Part shown: positions 17,660 through 28,412 of the stretch, piece by piece
Layout of the letters: each line of letters opens with the position of its first letter
Position numbering within the stretch: the stretch's first letter is position 1
Assembly: GCF_013463155.1 (NCBI RefSeq)
Contig: NZ_CP040781.1
Span: forward strand, 744,001 to 808,000
Length of the DNA: 64,000 bases
Direction: 5' to 3'
Source: Staphylococcus sp. 17KM0847
Lineage (GTDB): Bacteria; Bacillota; Bacilli; Staphylococcales; Staphylococcaceae
Made by a program: the position numbers and the translations under genes
The notes under the pieces: model-generated
What the model saw: the letters and a program-made list of their open reading frames with translations, nothing else
The model's database searches: none
Told to the model about the DNA's origin: nothing

Positions 17660-19729
17660 TTGGCAGAAAATCTTGTCATTGTTGAATCACCTGCAAAAGC
17701 TAAAACAATCGAAAAATATTTAGGTAAAAAATATAAAGTCATCGCATCAATGGGACACGTCAGAGATTTACCACGTAGTCAAATGGGTGTAGATGTTGAA
17801 GATAATTACGAGCCTAAATATATCACGATTCGTGGTAAAGGGCCTGTTGTGAAAGAATTAAAGCGACATGCAAAAAAAGCGAAAAAAGTTTTTCTTGCGA
17901 GTGACCCTGACCGTGAAGGTGAAGCAATTGCATGGCATTTAGCAAATATTTTAGAAATACAAGATAAAACAGACAATAGAGTTGTATTTAATGAAATTAC
18001 AAAAGATGCGGTAAAAGCAAGTTTTAAAAAACCAAGAGGTATTGAGATGGAACTTGTTGATGCGCAACAGGCACGCCGTATTTTAGATCGCTTGGTCGGT
18101 TATAATATTTCACCGGTATTATGGAAGAAAGTGAAAAAAGGGCTTTCTGCAGGGCGTGTTCAATCTGTGGCGTTGAGACTAGTAATCGATCGTGAGAATG
18201 AAATACGCAACTTTAAACCTGAAGAATATTGGACGATTGAAGGTGCATTTCGATATCAAAAATCCAAATTTACGGCCAAGTTTCTTCATTATAAAGGCAA
18301 ACCATTTAAGTTATCCTCAAAAGAAGATGTTAAAATTGTTACAGATGCTTTAAATGGTGATCGCTTCCAAGTTACAAAAGTCAGCAAAAAAGAGCGTACA
18401 CGTAAACCAGCCAATCCTTTTACAACTTCAACTTTACAGCAAGAAGCAGCACGTAAGTTGAACTTTAAAGCGCGCAAAACAATGATGATTGCGCAGCAGC
18501 TATATGAGGGGATCGACTTAAAACGTGGCGGAACGGTTGGTTTGATTACTTATATGAGAACAGATTCAACACGTATCTCTAAAGAAGCGCAAGCAGAAAC
18601 TAAGCAATATATTGAAAACACATATGGTAAAGCATATATTACGAAAGCAGTGAATAAAGGTAAACAAGGCGATCAAGACGCACACGAGGCGATTCGTCCA
18701 ACAAGTACGTTGAGAACACCAGAGGAAGTTAAAGCTTACTTGACACGTGATCAGTTCAGATTGTATAAACTCATATGGGAGCGCTTTGTTGCGAGTCAAA
18801 TGGCACCTGCTATTCTTGATACAGTGGCAGTCGATCTTGAACAAGGCGACATCAAGTTTCGTGCGAATGGCCAAACGATTAAGTTTAAAGGTTTTATGAC
18901 ATTATATGTGGAAGCAAATGATGATGCGACAAAAGAAAAAGAGAACCGTCTGCCTAAGTTAGAAGAAGGTCATGAGGTGATCGCTACAAACATTGAACCC
19001 GCACAGCACTTTACACAGCCACCACCACGTTATACAGAAGCACGTCTTGTTAAAACTTTAGAAGAGTTGAAGATTGGACGACCATCAACATATGCACCGA
19101 CAATTGATACGATTCAAAAGCGAAATTACGTTAAAAGTGAAAGCAAGCGTTTTGTACCTACCGAACTCGGCGAAATTGTTCACGAACAAGTCAAAGAATA
19201 CTTCCCAGAAATTATTGACGTCGACTTTACTGTGAATATGGAAACATTGCTGGATAAAATTGCAGATGGCGATATTGAATGGCGTAAAGTAGTAGGCGAT
19301 TTTTATAATAGTTTTAAACAAGATGTTGAACGAGCAGAAGAAGAAATGGAAAAAGTTGAAATTAAAGATGAGCCAGCTGGCGAAGATTGTGAGAAGTGTG
19401 GTAGCCCAATGGTCATTAAAATGGGACGTTACGGCAAATTTATGGCTTGTTCGAACTTTCCAGATTGTCGCAATACAAAAGCAATCGTCAAGCCGATCGG
19501 TGTAAAATGTCCAACATGTCATGATGGTGATGTGGTAGAACGTAAGTCGAAAAAAAATCGCATTTTTTATGGTTGTTCCAACTATCCTGAATGTGAGTTT
19601 GTATCGTGGGACAAACCTATTGGCCGTTCGTGTCCAAAATGTAATCACTACTTAGCTGAACATAAAAAAGGACGTACAACACAGGTTGTATGCTCAAATT
19701 GTGATTACAAAGAAGAAGCAGTGAAATAA
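17660..19729 (+). CDS. topA: DNA topoisomerase I
   Basis: Type IA topoisomerase of 689 aa that relaxes negative supercoils. The start is TTG, supported by GAGGGGGG upstream and by the conserved N-terminus [16 protein letters not shown]. The TOPRIM domain comes first ([15 protein letters not shown]). The active-site tyrosine is Y298 in [12 protein letters not shown]. Three C-terminal four-cysteine zinc ribbons start near residues 577, 616 and 653 (CEKCGSP, CPTCHDG, CPKCNHY). trmFO follows 23 bases later. Confidence 0.98.
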   Translation: MAENLVIVESPAKAKTIEKYLGKKYKVIASMGHVRDLPRSQMGVDVEDNYEPKYITIRGKGPVVKELKRHAKKAKKVFLASDPDREGEAIAWHLANILEIQDKTDNRVVFNEITKDAVKASFKKPRGIEMELVDAQQARRILDRLVGYNISPVLWKKVKKGLSAGRVQSVALRLVIDRENEIRNFKPEEYWTIEGAFRYQKSKFTAKFLHYKGKPFKLSSKEDVKIVTDALNGDRFQVTKVSKKERTRKPANPFTTSTLQQEAARKLNFKARKTMMIAQQLYEGIDLKRGGTVGLITYMRTDSTRISKEAQAETKQYIENTYGKAYITKAVNKGKQGDQDAHEAIRPTSTLRTPEEVKAYLTRDQFRLYKLIWERFVASQMAPAILDTVAVDLEQGDIKFRANGQTIKFKGFMTLYVEANDDATKEKENRLPKLEEGHEVIATNIEPAQHFTQPPPRYTEARLVKTLEELKIGRPSTYAPTIDTIQKRNYVKSESKRFVPTELGEIVHEQVKEYFPEIIDVDFTVNMETLLDKIADGDIEWRKVVGDFYNSFKQDVERAEEEMEKVEIKDEPAGEDCEKCGSPMVIKMGRYGKFMACSNFPDCRNTKAIVKPIGVKCPTCHDGDVVERKSKKNRIFYGCSNYPECEFVSWDKPIGRSCPKCNHYLAEHKKGRTTQVVCSNCDYKEEAVK

Positions 19730-19752
19730 TAATTAAAGGGAGGTCGCTACAA

Positions 19753-21060
19753 ATGACAGCAGTAAATATTATTGGAGCAGGATTAGCAGGCTCAGAAGCG
19801 GCATATCAATTGGCAGAGCGTGGTATTCATGTCAATCTATATGAAATGCGACCAGTTAAACAGACACCTGCACATCATACAGATCAGTTTGCTGAACTCG
19901 TGTGTTCTAACTCATTAAGAGGTAATGCTTTAACAAATGCAGTAGGTGTGCTTAAAGAAGAAATGAGACGTTTGGATTCGTTGATTATTGCAGCTGCAGA
20001 TAAAGCGCGTGTACCAGCAGGCGGTGCATTAGCTGTTGATCGTCATGATTTTGCAGGTTATATTACTGAAACATTGAAAAACCACCCCAATGTGACAGTA
20101 AAGCACGAAGAAATTACATCTATCCCTGAAGGTCCGACAATTATCGCAACAGGCCCTTTGACAACTGAAGGATTGGCACAAGAGATTGTCGCTTTGACAG
20201 GTGCAGATCAGCTTTACTTTTATGATGCTGCCGCACCGATTATTGAAAAAGAGTCTATCGATATGGATAAAGTTTATTTGAAGTCACGCTATGATAAAGG
20301 TGAAGCAGCTTATCTTAACTGTCCGATGACGAAAGAAGAGTTTGATCGTTTTTATGAAGCAGCATTGGCAGCAGAAGTTGCACCTATGAAAGATTTTGAG
20401 AAGGAAAAATATTTTGAGGGATGTATGCCTTTTGAAGTCATGGCAAGTCGTGGACCTAAGACATTATTATTTGGACCTATGAAACCAGTGGGACTTGAAG
20501 ATCCTAAAACAGGAAAACGTCCATACGCTGTTGTACAGTTACGCCAAGATGATGCAGCCGGCACACTTTACAATATTGTAGGTTTTCAAACACGCTTGAA
20601 ATGGGGCGCACAAAAAGAAGTATTACGTCTTATTCCTGGTCTTGAAAATGTTGATATTGTGCGTTACGGTGTGATGCATAGAAATACATTTATTAATGCA
20701 CCAGAAGTTTTGACAGAGACATATGCATTCAAAGGACGAGAGCATCTTTTCTTTGCAGGTCAGATGACGGGGGTTGAAGGATATGTAGAAAGTGCAGCAA
20801 GTGGTATGATTGCAGGTATTAATATGGCGCATCGTATGTTAGGGAAGAAAGAAGTTATTTTCCCAAGAGAAACGATGCTTGGCAGTATGGCGTATTATAT
20901 TTCTCACGCAACAAATAACAAGAACTTTCAGCCGATGAATGCAAATTTTGGACTTGTACCGGAATTACCAGAGCGTGTGAAGGATAAAAAAGCACGCTAT
21001 GAAGCATTGGCTGACCGAGCATTGACATATTTAGATCACTTTAAACAAACACTGCAATAA
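19753..21060 (+). CDS. trmFO: tRNA uridine-54 C5-methyltransferase TrmFO (folate/FAD-dependent)
   Basis: Flavoprotein of 435 aa (formerly Gid) that makes ribothymidine-54 in tRNA with methylenetetrahydrofolate. It has the FAD dinucleotide fold at the N-terminus ([19 protein letters not shown]), the conserved cysteine motifs [11 protein letters not shown] and [15 protein letters not shown], and the C-terminal [24 protein letters not shown] precedes the ATG. It lies between topA and xerC, the standard Firmicutes order. Confidence 0.98.
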   Translation: MTAVNIIGAGLAGSEAAYQLAERGIHVNLYEMRPVKQTPAHHTDQFAELVCSNSLRGNALTNAVGVLKEEMRRLDSLIIAAADKARVPAGGALAVDRHDFAGYITETLKNHPNVTVKHEEITSIPEGPTIIATGPLTTEGLAQEIVALTGADQLYFYDAAAPIIEKESIDMDKVYLKSRYDKGEAAYLNCPMTKEEFDRFYEAALAAEVAPMKDFEKEKYFEGCMPFEVMASRGPKTLLFGPMKPVGLEDPKTGKRPYAVVQLRQDDAAGTLYNIVGFQTRLKWGAQKEVLRLIPGLENVDIVRYGVMHRNTFINAPEVLTETYAFKGREHLFFAGQMTGVEGYVESAASGMIAGINMAHRMLGKKEVIFPRETMLGSMAYYISHATNNKNFQPMNANFGLVPELPERVKDKKARYEALADRALTYLDHFKQTLQ

Positions 21061-21092
21061 ATAGAGATAGTATTTGACAAAAGTAGTAAAAT

Positions 21093-21122
21093 TTAGATAA
21101 CTGTGAAAATTTAATGTATAAT
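21093..21122 (+). promoter_or_regulatory. Putative promoter for xerC-hslVU-codY
   Basis: TATAAT at 21117-21122 with a weak TTAGAT -35 (21093-21098, 18-base spacer). A consensus TTGACA sits further upstream at 21074-21079 without a matching -10. Transcription from the TATAAT would begin around 21129, just before the hairpin that covers the xerC ribosome-binding site. A half-palindrome TGTGAAAATT (21102-21111) resembles one arm of a CodY box, but the other arm is poor. Confidence 0.45.
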
Positions 21123-21132
21123 CTATGCAGTT

Positions 21133-21175
21133 CCCCTCATCATTATGCTACAATGCTAGTGATGGAGGGGTTTTT
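21133..21175 (+). terminator. GC-rich hairpin plus U-run overlapping the xerC Shine-Dalgarno
   Basis: CCCCTC-ATCATTA (21133-21145) pairs with TAGTGATGGAGGGG (21157-21170) with one bulged G, and is followed directly by TTTTT. It looks like an intrinsic terminator, but its 3' arm contains the GGAGGGG Shine-Dalgarno of xerC, 8 bases before the TTG start. It may stop read-through from topA-trmFO and also limit xerC translation. Confidence 0.75.
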
Positions 21176-21178
21176 ACA

Positions 21179-22072
21179 TTGAAACAAATCCAACAACAAT
21201 TTTTAAATATGTTAAAATATGAGCGCTTTTTTTCAGAGCATACGTTGAAAGCTTATTATGATGACCTTGAACAGTTCAATCGCTTTTTACTACAAGAACA
21301 ACTGACATTGCAAAATTTTAGCTATCGAGAAGCACGTGGCTATCTACAAATGTTATACGATATGGGTTTTCAACGAACAACGGTTTCGAGAAAGATATCA
21401 ACATTGCGAAGCTTTTATGCTTATTGGATGACGTTGGATGATACTGTGGCAAATCCGTTTGTACAGCTTGTCCATCCCAAAAAGGAACGTTATCTCCCAT
21501 CTTTTTTTTATGAGGAAGAGATGGCAGCATTATTCGAAACAGTGATGCAAGATTCGAAAAAAGGTTTAAGAGATCGTGTGATTCTTGAAGTTTTATATGC
21601 AACAGGGATCCGTGTTTCCGAACTCGTATCATTAAAACAATCTGATATAGACTTGACGATGAGCATCCTCAAAGTCATGGGGAAAGGACAAAAAGAACGC
21701 ATTGTGCCGTTTGGAGAATTTTGTCGACAAAGCATTGAAGACTACTTGACTCATTTTCAACCTATACAAATGCCCAAGCACGACTATTTAATCGTAAATT
21801 TACAAGGGCAACCCATTACAGAGCGAGGTATACGCTACGTGCTCAATGATATTGTTAAGCGTACATCGGGTGTTACAGAAATTCACCCCCATAAGCTCAG
21901 ACATACTTTTGCAACACATCTATTAGATGCTGGTGCAGATTTAAGAACAGTACAAAGCCTACTGGGTCATGTGAACTTATCGACAACAGGTCGCTATACA
22001 CATGTAACCAATCAACAATTAAGAAACGTATATTTACAAGCACATCCACGTGCTAAAAAGGAGAGTAAATAA
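21179..22072 (+). CDS. xerC: Tyrosine recombinase XerC
   Basis: Site-specific recombinase of 297 aa that resolves chromosome dimers at dif with XerD. TTG 21179 is chosen because it lies 8 bases after GGAGGGG and gives the usual N-terminus [21 protein letters not shown]. An N-terminal SAM-like core-binding domain precedes the catalytic domain with R145 (ATGIRVSEL), H238 and R241 (HPHKLRH), H264 ([11 protein letters not shown]) and nucleophile Y273. It is the first gene of the xerC-hslV-hslU-codY operon. Confidence 0.97.
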   Translation: MKQIQQQFLNMLKYERFFSEHTLKAYYDDLEQFNRFLLQEQLTLQNFSYREARGYLQMLYDMGFQRTTVSRKISTLRSFYAYWMTLDDTVANPFVQLVHPKKERYLPSFFYEEEMAALFETVMQDSKKGLRDRVILEVLYATGIRVSELVSLKQSDIDLTMSILKVMGKGQKERIVPFGEFCRQSIEDYLTHFQPIQMPKHDYLIVNLQGQPITERGIRYVLNDIVKRTSGVTEIHPHKLRHTFATHLLDAGADLRTVQSLLGHVNLSTTGRYTHVTNQQLRNVYLQAHPRAKKESK

Positions 22073-22075
22073 TTT

Positions 22076-22618
22076 ATGAGTTCATCACTACATGCAACGA
22101 CAATTTATGCAGTTCGACATAATGGCAAAGCTGCAATGGCTGGAGATGGTCAAGTGACATTAGGACAACAAGTCATTATGAAACAAACTGCTAAAAAAGT
22201 ACGAAAACTCTATAACGGAAAAGTTATCGCAGGTTTTGCAGGAAGTGTAGCAGATGCTTTTACATTGTTTGAAAAATTTGAAGCTAAGTTACAACAATAT
22301 GGTGGTCAACTTGAGCGTGCTGCAGTAGAGTTAGCAAAAGAGTGGCGTGGAGATAAACAATTACGTCAATTAGAAGCCATGCTTATCGTTATGGATGCTG
22401 AACATATTTTAGTGGTAAGTGGGACAGGCGAAGTGATTGCACCGGATGATGATTTAATCGCAATTGGTTCGGGTGGTAATTTTGCATTAAGTGCAGGGCG
22501 CGCGTTGAAACGACATGCAACACATCTATCTGCACGTGAGATGGCTTATGAAAGCTTAAAAGTGGCTGCAGATATTTGCGTATTTACGAATGATCATATT
22601 ACTGTTGAAGAATTATAA
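22076..22618 (+). CDS. hslV: ATP-dependent protease subunit HslV (ClpQ)
   Basis: Proteasome-like peptidase of 180 aa that works with the HslU unfoldase. The expected catalytic threonine is T8 in [20 protein letters not shown], so seven residues (MSSSLHA) must be removed to expose it. In Bacillus the counterpart uses an N-terminal serine; here a threonine is kept. It begins 3 bases after xerC, with AAGGAGAG inside the xerC end. Confidence 0.97.
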   Translation: MSSSLHATTIYAVRHNGKAAMAGDGQVTLGQQVIMKQTAKKVRKLYNGKVIAGFAGSVADAFTLFEKFEAKLQQYGGQLERAAVELAKEWRGDKQLRQLEAMLIVMDAEHILVVSGTGEVIAPDDDLIAIGSGGNFALSAGRALKRHATHLSAREMAYESLKVAADICVFTNDHITVEEL

Positions 22619-22649
22619 TAACGTATTATTAAATGGAGGGTTATAACCA

Positions 22650-24059
22650 ATGGATACAAGTGCCATTAAACTTACACCAAAAGACATCGTGTCAGAACTT
22701 AATAGCTATATCGTGGGGCAAGAAGAGGCAAAGAAAAAAGTAGCAATTGCGTTACGAAATAGATATCGACGCAGCTTACTCAGTGATGAGGCTAAACAAG
22801 AAATTGCCCCCAAAAATATTTTGATGATGGGGCCAACAGGCGTAGGTAAAACAGAAATCGCAAGACGTATGGCTAAAATTGTAGGCGCACCATTTGTAAA
22901 AGTAGAAGCAACAAAATTTACAGAGGTAGGCTATGTAGGTCGAGATGTAGAAAGTATGGTACGTGATCTTGTGGATGTTTCGATTCGATTGGTTAAAGAT
23001 AAAAAGAAAGCTGCCGTGCAAGATGAAGCACGCAACAAAGCCAATGATAAACTTGTGAAATTACTTGTACCAAGTATGAAAAAGAAAGCAACACAGTCTT
23101 CAAGTAATCCGTTAGAATCGCTGTTTGGCGGTGCATTACCTCAATTTGGTCAAAACCAAGAAGAAGAGGAAGAGCCACCAACTGAAGCGATTAAAACCAA
23201 ACGTTCTGAGATCAGACGTCAACTGTTAGAGGGATTGTTAGAAGAAGAAAAAGTACGGATTAAAGTCGAACAAGATCCCGGTACATTAGGTATGTTAGGG
23301 ACACAACAAAATGAACAGATGCAAGAAATGATGAACCAACTGATGCCTAAGAAAAAAGTGGAAAAAGAAGTTCCAGTTAAAACAGCACGTAAAATTTTAA
23401 TAGATGACTATGCAGATCAGATGATTGATCATGAAACAGCAAATCAAGAAGCACTAGAGTTAGCAGAACAAATGGGAATCATCTTTATTGATGAAATTGA
23501 TAAAGTCGCAACTTCTAATGCACAAGGTGGCGGACAAGATGTATCACGCCAAGGTGTACAACGTGATATTTTACCTATTCTTGAGGGTAGCGTGGTTAAA
23601 ACAAAATATGGTACTGTTAGTACGGAACATATGCTATTTATTGGGGCTGGGGCATTTCATGTGTCTAAACCGAGTGATTTGATTCCAGAGTTACAAGGGC
23701 GATTCCCAATACGTGTTGAATTGCAAAGCCTAACAGTAGAGGATTTTGTGCGTATTTTGACAGAACCTAAACTTTCTTTAATTAAACAATACGAATTATT
23801 GTTACAAACAGAAGAAGTCACTGTGAATTTCACAGATGAAGCTATACAGCGTCTGGCTGAGATGGCATATCATGTGAATCAAGAAACAGATAATATTGGT
23901 GCGAGACGATTGCATACAATTCTTGAAAAAATGTTAGAAGATTTATCATACGAGGCACCTAATATGCCGAATGCTCAAGTTGATATCACCCCTCAATATG
24001 TCGATGATAAATTAAAAACAATTTCAACAAACAAAGATTTAAGCGAATTTATCTTATAA
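22650..24059 (+). CDS. hslU: HslU (ClpY) AAA+ unfoldase subunit
   Basis: AAA+ ATPase of 469 aa that unfolds substrates and feeds them to HslV. Walker A is GPTGVGKT (61-68) and the pore motif GYVGRDVE follows. Next is a long charged intermediate I domain (about 110-260, Glu/Lys-rich), then Walker B IIFIDEID and the C-terminal sensor-2 region [12 protein letters not shown]. The C-terminus SEFIL fits the tail that inserts into HslV. A 31-base gap separates it from hslV. Confidence 0.98.
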   Translation: MDTSAIKLTPKDIVSELNSYIVGQEEAKKKVAIALRNRYRRSLLSDEAKQEIAPKNILMMGPTGVGKTEIARRMAKIVGAPFVKVEATKFTEVGYVGRDVESMVRDLVDVSIRLVKDKKKAAVQDEARNKANDKLVKLLVPSMKKKATQSSSNPLESLFGGALPQFGQNQEEEEEPPTEAIKTKRSEIRRQLLEGLLEEEKVRIKVEQDPGTLGMLGTQQNEQMQEMMNQLMPKKKVEKEVPVKTARKILIDDYADQMIDHETANQEALELAEQMGIIFIDEIDKVATSNAQGGGQDVSRQGVQRDILPILEGSVVKTKYGTVSTEHMLFIGAGAFHVSKPSDLIPELQGRFPIRVELQSLTVEDFVRILTEPKLSLIKQYELLLQTEEVTVNFTDEAIQRLAEMAYHVNQETDNIGARRLHTILEKMLEDLSYEAPNMPNAQVDITPQYVDDKLKTISTNKDLSEFIL

Positions 24060-24074
24060 AAAAGGAGTAGTGAC

Positions 24075-24848
24075 ATGAGCTTATTAACAAAGACGAGAGA
24101 ACTCAGTAGCTTATTACAAAAACATAAAGGAATTTCAGTTAATTTTAAAGATGTTGCACAAACAATTAGTAAAGTGACAGTGACGAATGTATTTATCGTT
24201 TCACGCCGTGGTAAAATTCTTGGCTCCTGTCTTAATGAATTACTTAAAAATGATCGCATTATCAAGATGTTAGATGATCGTCATATTCCAGATGCATATA
24301 CAGAGAAGTTGATGCACGTTTTTGAAACGACGTCTAATATTGACATTGAAAATCCATTATCGGTTTTCCCATTAGAGAGTCGAAGTTTATTTGAAGAATC
24401 TAAAACAACAATTTTCCCAATTATTGGAGGGGGAGAGCGTTTAGGTACACTGGTTTTAGGACGTGTGTCTGATGCGTTTGATGATAATGATCTTGTTTTA
24501 GGTGAATATGCAGCAACTGTGATTGGTATGGAAATCTTGCGTGAAAAACATTCAGAGATTGAAGCAGAAGCACGTGATAAAGCAGCGATTTCGATGGCGA
24601 TTAATTCACTTTCTTATTCTGAAAAAGAAGCAATTGATCATATTTTTGATGAATTAGGTGGTACTGAAGGATTATTAATCGCATCAAAAGTAGCTGACCG
24701 TGTAGGTATTACGCGTTCTGTTATTGTTAATGCGTTGCGTAAGCTTGAAAGTGCAGGTGTGATTGAATCACGTTCACTCGGTATGAAGGGGACGTTTATC
24801 AAAGTTAAGAAGCATGCATTTTTAGATGAATTAGAACGTATGGAATGA
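24075..24848 (+). CDS. codY: GTP- and branched-chain-amino-acid-sensing repressor CodY
   Basis: Global repressor of 257 aa controlling amino-acid synthesis, transport and, in staphylococci, virulence. An N-terminal GAF domain (1-155; [17 protein letters not shown]) binds isoleucine, leucine or valine. A C-terminal winged helix holds the recognition region [20 protein letters not shown]. It is the last gene of the xerC operon, so its level depends on the unusual xerC leader unless an internal promoter exists. Confidence 0.98.
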   Translation: MSLLTKTRELSSLLQKHKGISVNFKDVAQTISKVTVTNVFIVSRRGKILGSCLNELLKNDRIIKMLDDRHIPDAYTEKLMHVFETTSNIDIENPLSVFPLESRSLFEESKTTIFPIIGGGERLGTLVLGRVSDAFDDNDLVLGEYAATVIGMEILREKHSEIEAEARDKAAISMAINSLSYSEKEAIDHIFDELGGTEGLLIASKVADRVGITRSVIVNALRKLESAGVIESRSLGMKGTFIKVKKHAFLDELERME

Positions 24849-24860
24849 TGAATTTCATTG

Positions 24861-24889
24861 TTGCAATGGCTATGTGATTATGATATATT
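24861..24889 (+). promoter_or_regulatory. Putative sigma-A promoter for rpsB
   Basis: TTGCAA (24861-24866), a 17-base spacer and TATATT (24884-24889). The leader of about 110 bases contains a short CGATA/TATCG hairpin plus T-run near 24948-24966, in the position where S2 autoregulation could act. A regulatory fold is not demonstrated. Confidence 0.5.
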
Positions 24890-25011
24890 TATATGCGGCT
24901 ATCATATGCCAAAACACACACGTTGCACTGACGTATAAATGGGTGCGATAGTTTTATCGTTTTTATATGAGTGAACGTGGAGGAATAGAACCAATTAGGA
25001 GGAATTTTATT

Positions 25012-25809
25012 ATGGCAGTCATTTCAATGAAACAATTGCTAGAAGCTGGTGTTCACTTCGGTCATCAAACACGCCGTTGGAACCCAAAAATGAAAAAGTA
25101 CATCTTCACTGAAAGAAATGGTATCTATATCATTGATTTACAAAAAACAGTGAAAAAAGTAGAAGAAGCTTATAACTTTGTTAAGCAAGTATCTGAAGAA
25201 GGCGGTAAAGTCTTATTCGTAGGTACTAAAAAACAAGCACAAGAATCAGTAAAAGCTGAAGCAGAACGTGCTGGACAATTCTACGTAAACCAAAGATGGT
25301 TAGGTGGAATTTTAACAAACTTCAAAACAATTTCTAAACGTGTACAACGCATTTCAGAAATTGAAAAAATGGAAGAAGACGGTACTTTCGAAGTACTTCC
25401 TAAAAAAGAAGTTGTTGAACTTAAAAAAGAATATGACCGTTTAATCAAATTCTTAGGCGGTATTCGTGATATGAAATCAATGCCTCAAGCATTATTCGTA
25501 GTTGATCCACGTAAAGAACGTAATGCGATTGCAGAAGCACGTAAATTAAACATTCCAATCGTAGGTATTGTTGATACAAACTGTGATCCAGATGAAATCG
25601 ACTATGTCATCCCAGCTAACGATGATGCGATTCGTGCGGTTAAGTTATTAACTGGCAAAATGGCAGACGCAGTCTTAGAAGGTCAACAAGGTGTATCTAA
25701 TGATGAGGTAGCTGCTGAACAAAACATCGACTTAAATGAAGATGTTAAAGCAGAAGACGAATCAACTGAAGCAGCAGACAACGCTGAAGCATCTGTTGAG
25801 TCTAACTAA
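25012..25809 (+). CDS. rpsB: 30S ribosomal protein S2
   Basis: Ribosomal protein of 265 aa. ATG 25012 is preceded by TAGGAGGAA and gives the standard [20 protein letters not shown]; the longer open frame from 24967 is not used. The S2 core ends near residue 230, and the last ~35 residues are an acidic Glu/Asp/Ala tail ([20 protein letters not shown]), slightly longer than I recall for S. aureus. It is followed by a terminator and then tsf. Confidence 0.97.
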   Translation: MAVISMKQLLEAGVHFGHQTRRWNPKMKKYIFTERNGIYIIDLQKTVKKVEEAYNFVKQVSEEGGKVLFVGTKKQAQESVKAEAERAGQFYVNQRWLGGILTNFKTISKRVQRISEIEKMEEDGTFEVLPKKEVVELKKEYDRLIKFLGGIRDMKSMPQALFVVDPRKERNAIAEARKLNIPIVGIVDTNCDPDEIDYVIPANDDAIRAVKLLTGKMADAVLEGQQGVSNDEVAAEQNIDLNEDVKAEDESTEAADNAEASVESN

Positions 25810-25822
25810 GTAGAATCTTAAA

Positions 25823-25863
25823 ATGGGTGATAAGATATTGATGCTTATCTCCCTTTTTTTAAA
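25823..25863 (+). terminator. Intrinsic terminator between rpsB and tsf
   Basis: GGG-GATAAG pairs with CTTATC-CCC around a short loop, followed by seven T. It may act as a partial terminator that sets the S2 to EF-Ts ratio. Confidence 0.85.
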
Positions 25864-25897
25864 ATAAAATAATGAATGGATATTGGAGGAATAGTGA

Positions 25898-26776
25898 ATG
25901 GCAATTTCAGCTAAACTTGTTAAAGAATTACGTGAAAGAACTGGCGCTGGTATGATGGATTGTAAAAAAGCGTTAGAAGCAACTGAAGGAAATATTGATA
26001 AAGCAATCGATTACTTACGTGAAAAAGGTATTGCAAAAGCAGCTAAAAAAGCAGACCGTATTGCTGCAGAAGGTATTACACATGTTGAAGTTAAAGGTAA
26101 CGACGCAGTTATCGTTGAAATCAACTCTGAAACAGACTTCGTTGCACGTAACGAAGGTTTCCAAGAGCTTGTAAAAGAAATCGCAAATCAAATCCTTGAA
26201 ACGAAAGCTGAATCAGTTGAAGCATTGAATGAAACAACGTTACCAAACGGCAAAAAAGTTTCTGAACATATGACAGAAGCAATTTCAACAATTGGTGAAA
26301 AATTAAGCTTACGCCGTTTTGAAATCAAAACAAAAACAGACAACGATGCATTCGGTGCTTACTTACACATGGGCGGTCGTATCGGTGTGCTTTCAGTTGT
26401 TGAAGGTTCAACTGACGAAGAAGCAGCTAAAGATGTTGCAATGCATATCGCTGCAATCAACCCTAAATATGTTTCTTCTGACCAAGTAAGTGAAGAAGAA
26501 ATTTCACATGAAAGAGAAGTTTTAAAACAACAAGCGTTAAATGAAGGCAAACCTGAAAATATCGTTGAAAAAATGGTTGAAGGACGTTTACGTAAATATT
26601 TACAAGAAATCTGTGCAGTTAACCAAGATTTCGTTAAAGATCCTGACCAAACTGTTGAGCAATTCCTTAAAGCTAAAGGTGGTCAATTAGTAGACTTCGT
26701 TCGTTATGAAGTGGGCGAAGGTATGGAAAAACGTGAAGAAAATTTTGCGGATGAAGTAAAAGGACAAATGAAATAA
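25898..26776 (+). CDS. tsf: Translation elongation factor Ts
   Basis: Guanine-nucleotide exchange factor of 292 aa for EF-Tu. It has an N-terminal UBA-like domain ([20 protein letters not shown]), the core with [12 protein letters not shown] (contacts EF-Tu), and two dimerisation subdomains. The ATG follows TTGGAGGAA. The codon pattern looks like that of highly expressed neighbours such as rpsB. Confidence 0.98.
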   Translation: MAISAKLVKELRERTGAGMMDCKKALEATEGNIDKAIDYLREKGIAKAAKKADRIAAEGITHVEVKGNDAVIVEINSETDFVARNEGFQELVKEIANQILETKAESVEALNETTLPNGKKVSEHMTEAISTIGEKLSLRRFEIKTKTDNDAFGAYLHMGGRIGVLSVVEGSTDEEAAKDVAMHIAAINPKYVSSDQVSEEEISHEREVLKQQALNEGKPENIVEKMVEGRLRKYLQEICAVNQDFVKDPDQTVEQFLKAKGGQLVDFVRYEVGEGMEKREENFADEVKGQMK

Positions 26777-26793
26777 TCAACACGGTTTTGTAT

Positions 26794-26888
26794 AAGAAAG
26801 AAGACACGCGTTGTGTGTTCCTTTGCATGACTTCAATGCATTGAATTGAAGCCGTGACAAGGAAGATACTATTGTGTCTTCTTTACTT
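26794..26888 (+). other. Long imperfect hairpin (about 95 nt) between tsf and pyrH
   Basis: Nested inverted repeats form one near-continuous stem: AAAGAAGACAC (26797-26807) with GTGTCTTCTTT (26874-26884); GTGT (26813-26816) with ATAC (26866-26869); TTCCTT (26818-26823) with AAGGAA (26859-26864); CATG with CGTG; and CTTCAAT (26831-26837) with ATTGAAG (26845-26851), capped by a 7-base loop. There is no strong T-run, so it is not a classical terminator. It could be an RNase III substrate, an attenuator or a mobile-repeat relic. Confidence 0.7.
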
Positions 26889-26926
26889 GTATTGTTCCAT
26901 ATAATACGAATAGAGAGGTTAATATT

Positions 26927-27649
26927 ATGACTGAAACTTCAAAATATAAGCGAGTAGTTTTGAAACTGAGTGGAGAAGCATTAGCAGGAGATAAAGGATT
27001 TGGTATTAATCCGATTATTATTAAAAGCATTGCTCAACAAGTAGCAGAAGTAGCAAAAATGGATACAGAGGTTGCTGTTATTGTAGGCGGCGGTAACATT
27101 TGGCGTGGTAAAACAGGTAGTGACTTAGGGATGGATCGTGGAACGGCTGACTATATGGGAATGTTAGCAACCGTGATGAACGCTTTAGCACTACAAGATA
27201 GTTTAGAACAGTTAGATTGTGATACACGTGTTTTAACATCTATCGAGATGAAACAAGTAGCAGAGCCTTATATTCGTCGTCGTGCTATTCGTCATTTGGA
27301 GAAAAAACGCGTTGTTATTTTTGCTGCAGGTATTGGAAATCCTTATTTCTCAACAGATACAACTGCAGCCTTACGTGCGGCAGAAGTAGAAGCTGACGTT
27401 ATTTTAATGGGTAAAAATAATGTTGATGGTGTTTATTCAGCAGATCCTAAAGTAGATCCATCTGCGAAAAAATATGAGCGCTTGACTTATATTCAATTAT
27501 TACAAGAAGGTTTACAAGTAATGGACTCAACAGCCTCTTCATTCTGCATGGATAATAATATTCCATTAAAAGTCTTCTCAATTATGGAAGAAGGTAATAT
27601 TAAACGTGCAGTACAAGGCGAAGATATTGGAACAATTATCACAAAATAA
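26927..27649 (+). CDS. pyrH: UMP kinase
   Basis: Bacterial-type UMP kinase of the amino-acid-kinase fold, 240 aa, converting UMP to UDP; hexameric and usually GTP-activated and UTP-inhibited. Seen: [41 protein letters not shown] and [13 protein letters not shown]. The ATG follows GAGAGGT. It is separated from tsf by the long hairpin and from frr by 18 bases. Confidence 0.98.
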   Translation: MTETSKYKRVVLKLSGEALAGDKGFGINPIIIKSIAQQVAEVAKMDTEVAVIVGGGNIWRGKTGSDLGMDRGTADYMGMLATVMNALALQDSLEQLDCDTRVLTSIEMKQVAEPYIRRRAIRHLEKKRVVIFAAGIGNPYFSTDTTAALRAAEVEADVILMGKNNVDGVYSADPKVDPSAKKYERLTYIQLLQEGLQVMDSTASSFCMDNNIPLKVFSIMEEGNIKRAVQGEDIGTIITK

Positions 27650-27667
27650 TACAGAGGTGACTTTACC

Positions 27668-28222
27668 ATGAATGCAATTATTAAAGATGCAAAAACACGA
27701 ATGAAAAAATCAGCAGAAAGTTTATCACGTGAACTTGCGCAAATTAATGCTGGACGTGCTAACTCTAACTTATTAGCAGGTGTAAATGCAGACTACTACG
27801 GTGCGCCGACACCTGTTCAACAGTTAGCAAGTATCAATGTACCAGAAGCGCGTTTACTTGTGATTTCACCATACGATAAAACATCACTTAAAGAAATTGA
27901 AAGAGCAATTATCGCTGCTAACTTAGGTGTCAATCCTACGAGTGACGGGGAAGTAATCCGTATTACAGTACCTGCCCTTACAGAAGAACGTCGTAAAGAG
28001 TTAGTAAAAGAAGTTAAAAAATCAGGTGAAAATGCCAAAGTTTCTGTGCGTAATATTCGCCGTGATGCCAACGACGCATTGAAAAAACAAGAAAAGAACG
28101 GTGACATCTCAGAAGATGAATTGCGTTCATCTTCAGATGAGGTTCAAGATGTAACGAATGATGCAATTAAAGAAATTGATCAACTTGTTGCTGACAAAGA
28201 ACAAGATATTATGTCTGTCTAA
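27668..28222 (+). CDS. frr: Ribosome recycling factor
   Basis: Protein of 184 aa that, with EF-G, splits post-termination ribosomes. Family features are [39 protein letters not shown], and the C-terminal helix of the three-helix bundle with [26 protein letters not shown]. pyrH-frr is a conserved pair and ends in a terminator. Confidence 0.98.
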   Translation: MNAIIKDAKTRMKKSAESLSRELAQINAGRANSNLLAGVNADYYGAPTPVQQLASINVPEARLLVISPYDKTSLKEIERAIIAANLGVNPTSDGEVIRITVPALTEERRKELVKEVKKSGENAKVSVRNIRRDANDALKKQEKNGDISEDELRSSSDEVQDVTNDAIKEIDQLVADKEQDIMSV

Positions 28223-28272
28223 TGCGCTGTTATAAGGTTGAGAGTCACAAATATGGATTCCAAGCCTAACAC

Positions 28273-28310
28273 AAAAACTGTACCGAATCAGACTTTGGTA
28301 CAGTTTTTTC
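28273..28310 (+). terminator. Intrinsic terminator after frr
   Basis: AAAACTGTACC pairs with GGTACAGTTTT, followed by a T-run. Confidence 0.88.
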
Positions 28311-28412
28311 TATGTATATTTAATGCACGAATTGAGTATGATAAAATGGTAGATAATTGTACGCTGATAAGATTATAATATTTAAGAGACATCATAGCTC
28401 GGAGGAACGCGC

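Noticed and set aside
19085-19648. 187-aa minus-strand open frame inside topA
   Set aside because: Opposite strand of a certain gene, Phe/Cys/Ile-rich composition and no ribosome-binding site; a shadow frame.
21097-21111. CodY box ahead of xerC
   Set aside because: Only one arm (GAAAATT) matches AATTTTCWGAAAATT, with about five mismatches in the other; kept as a note only.
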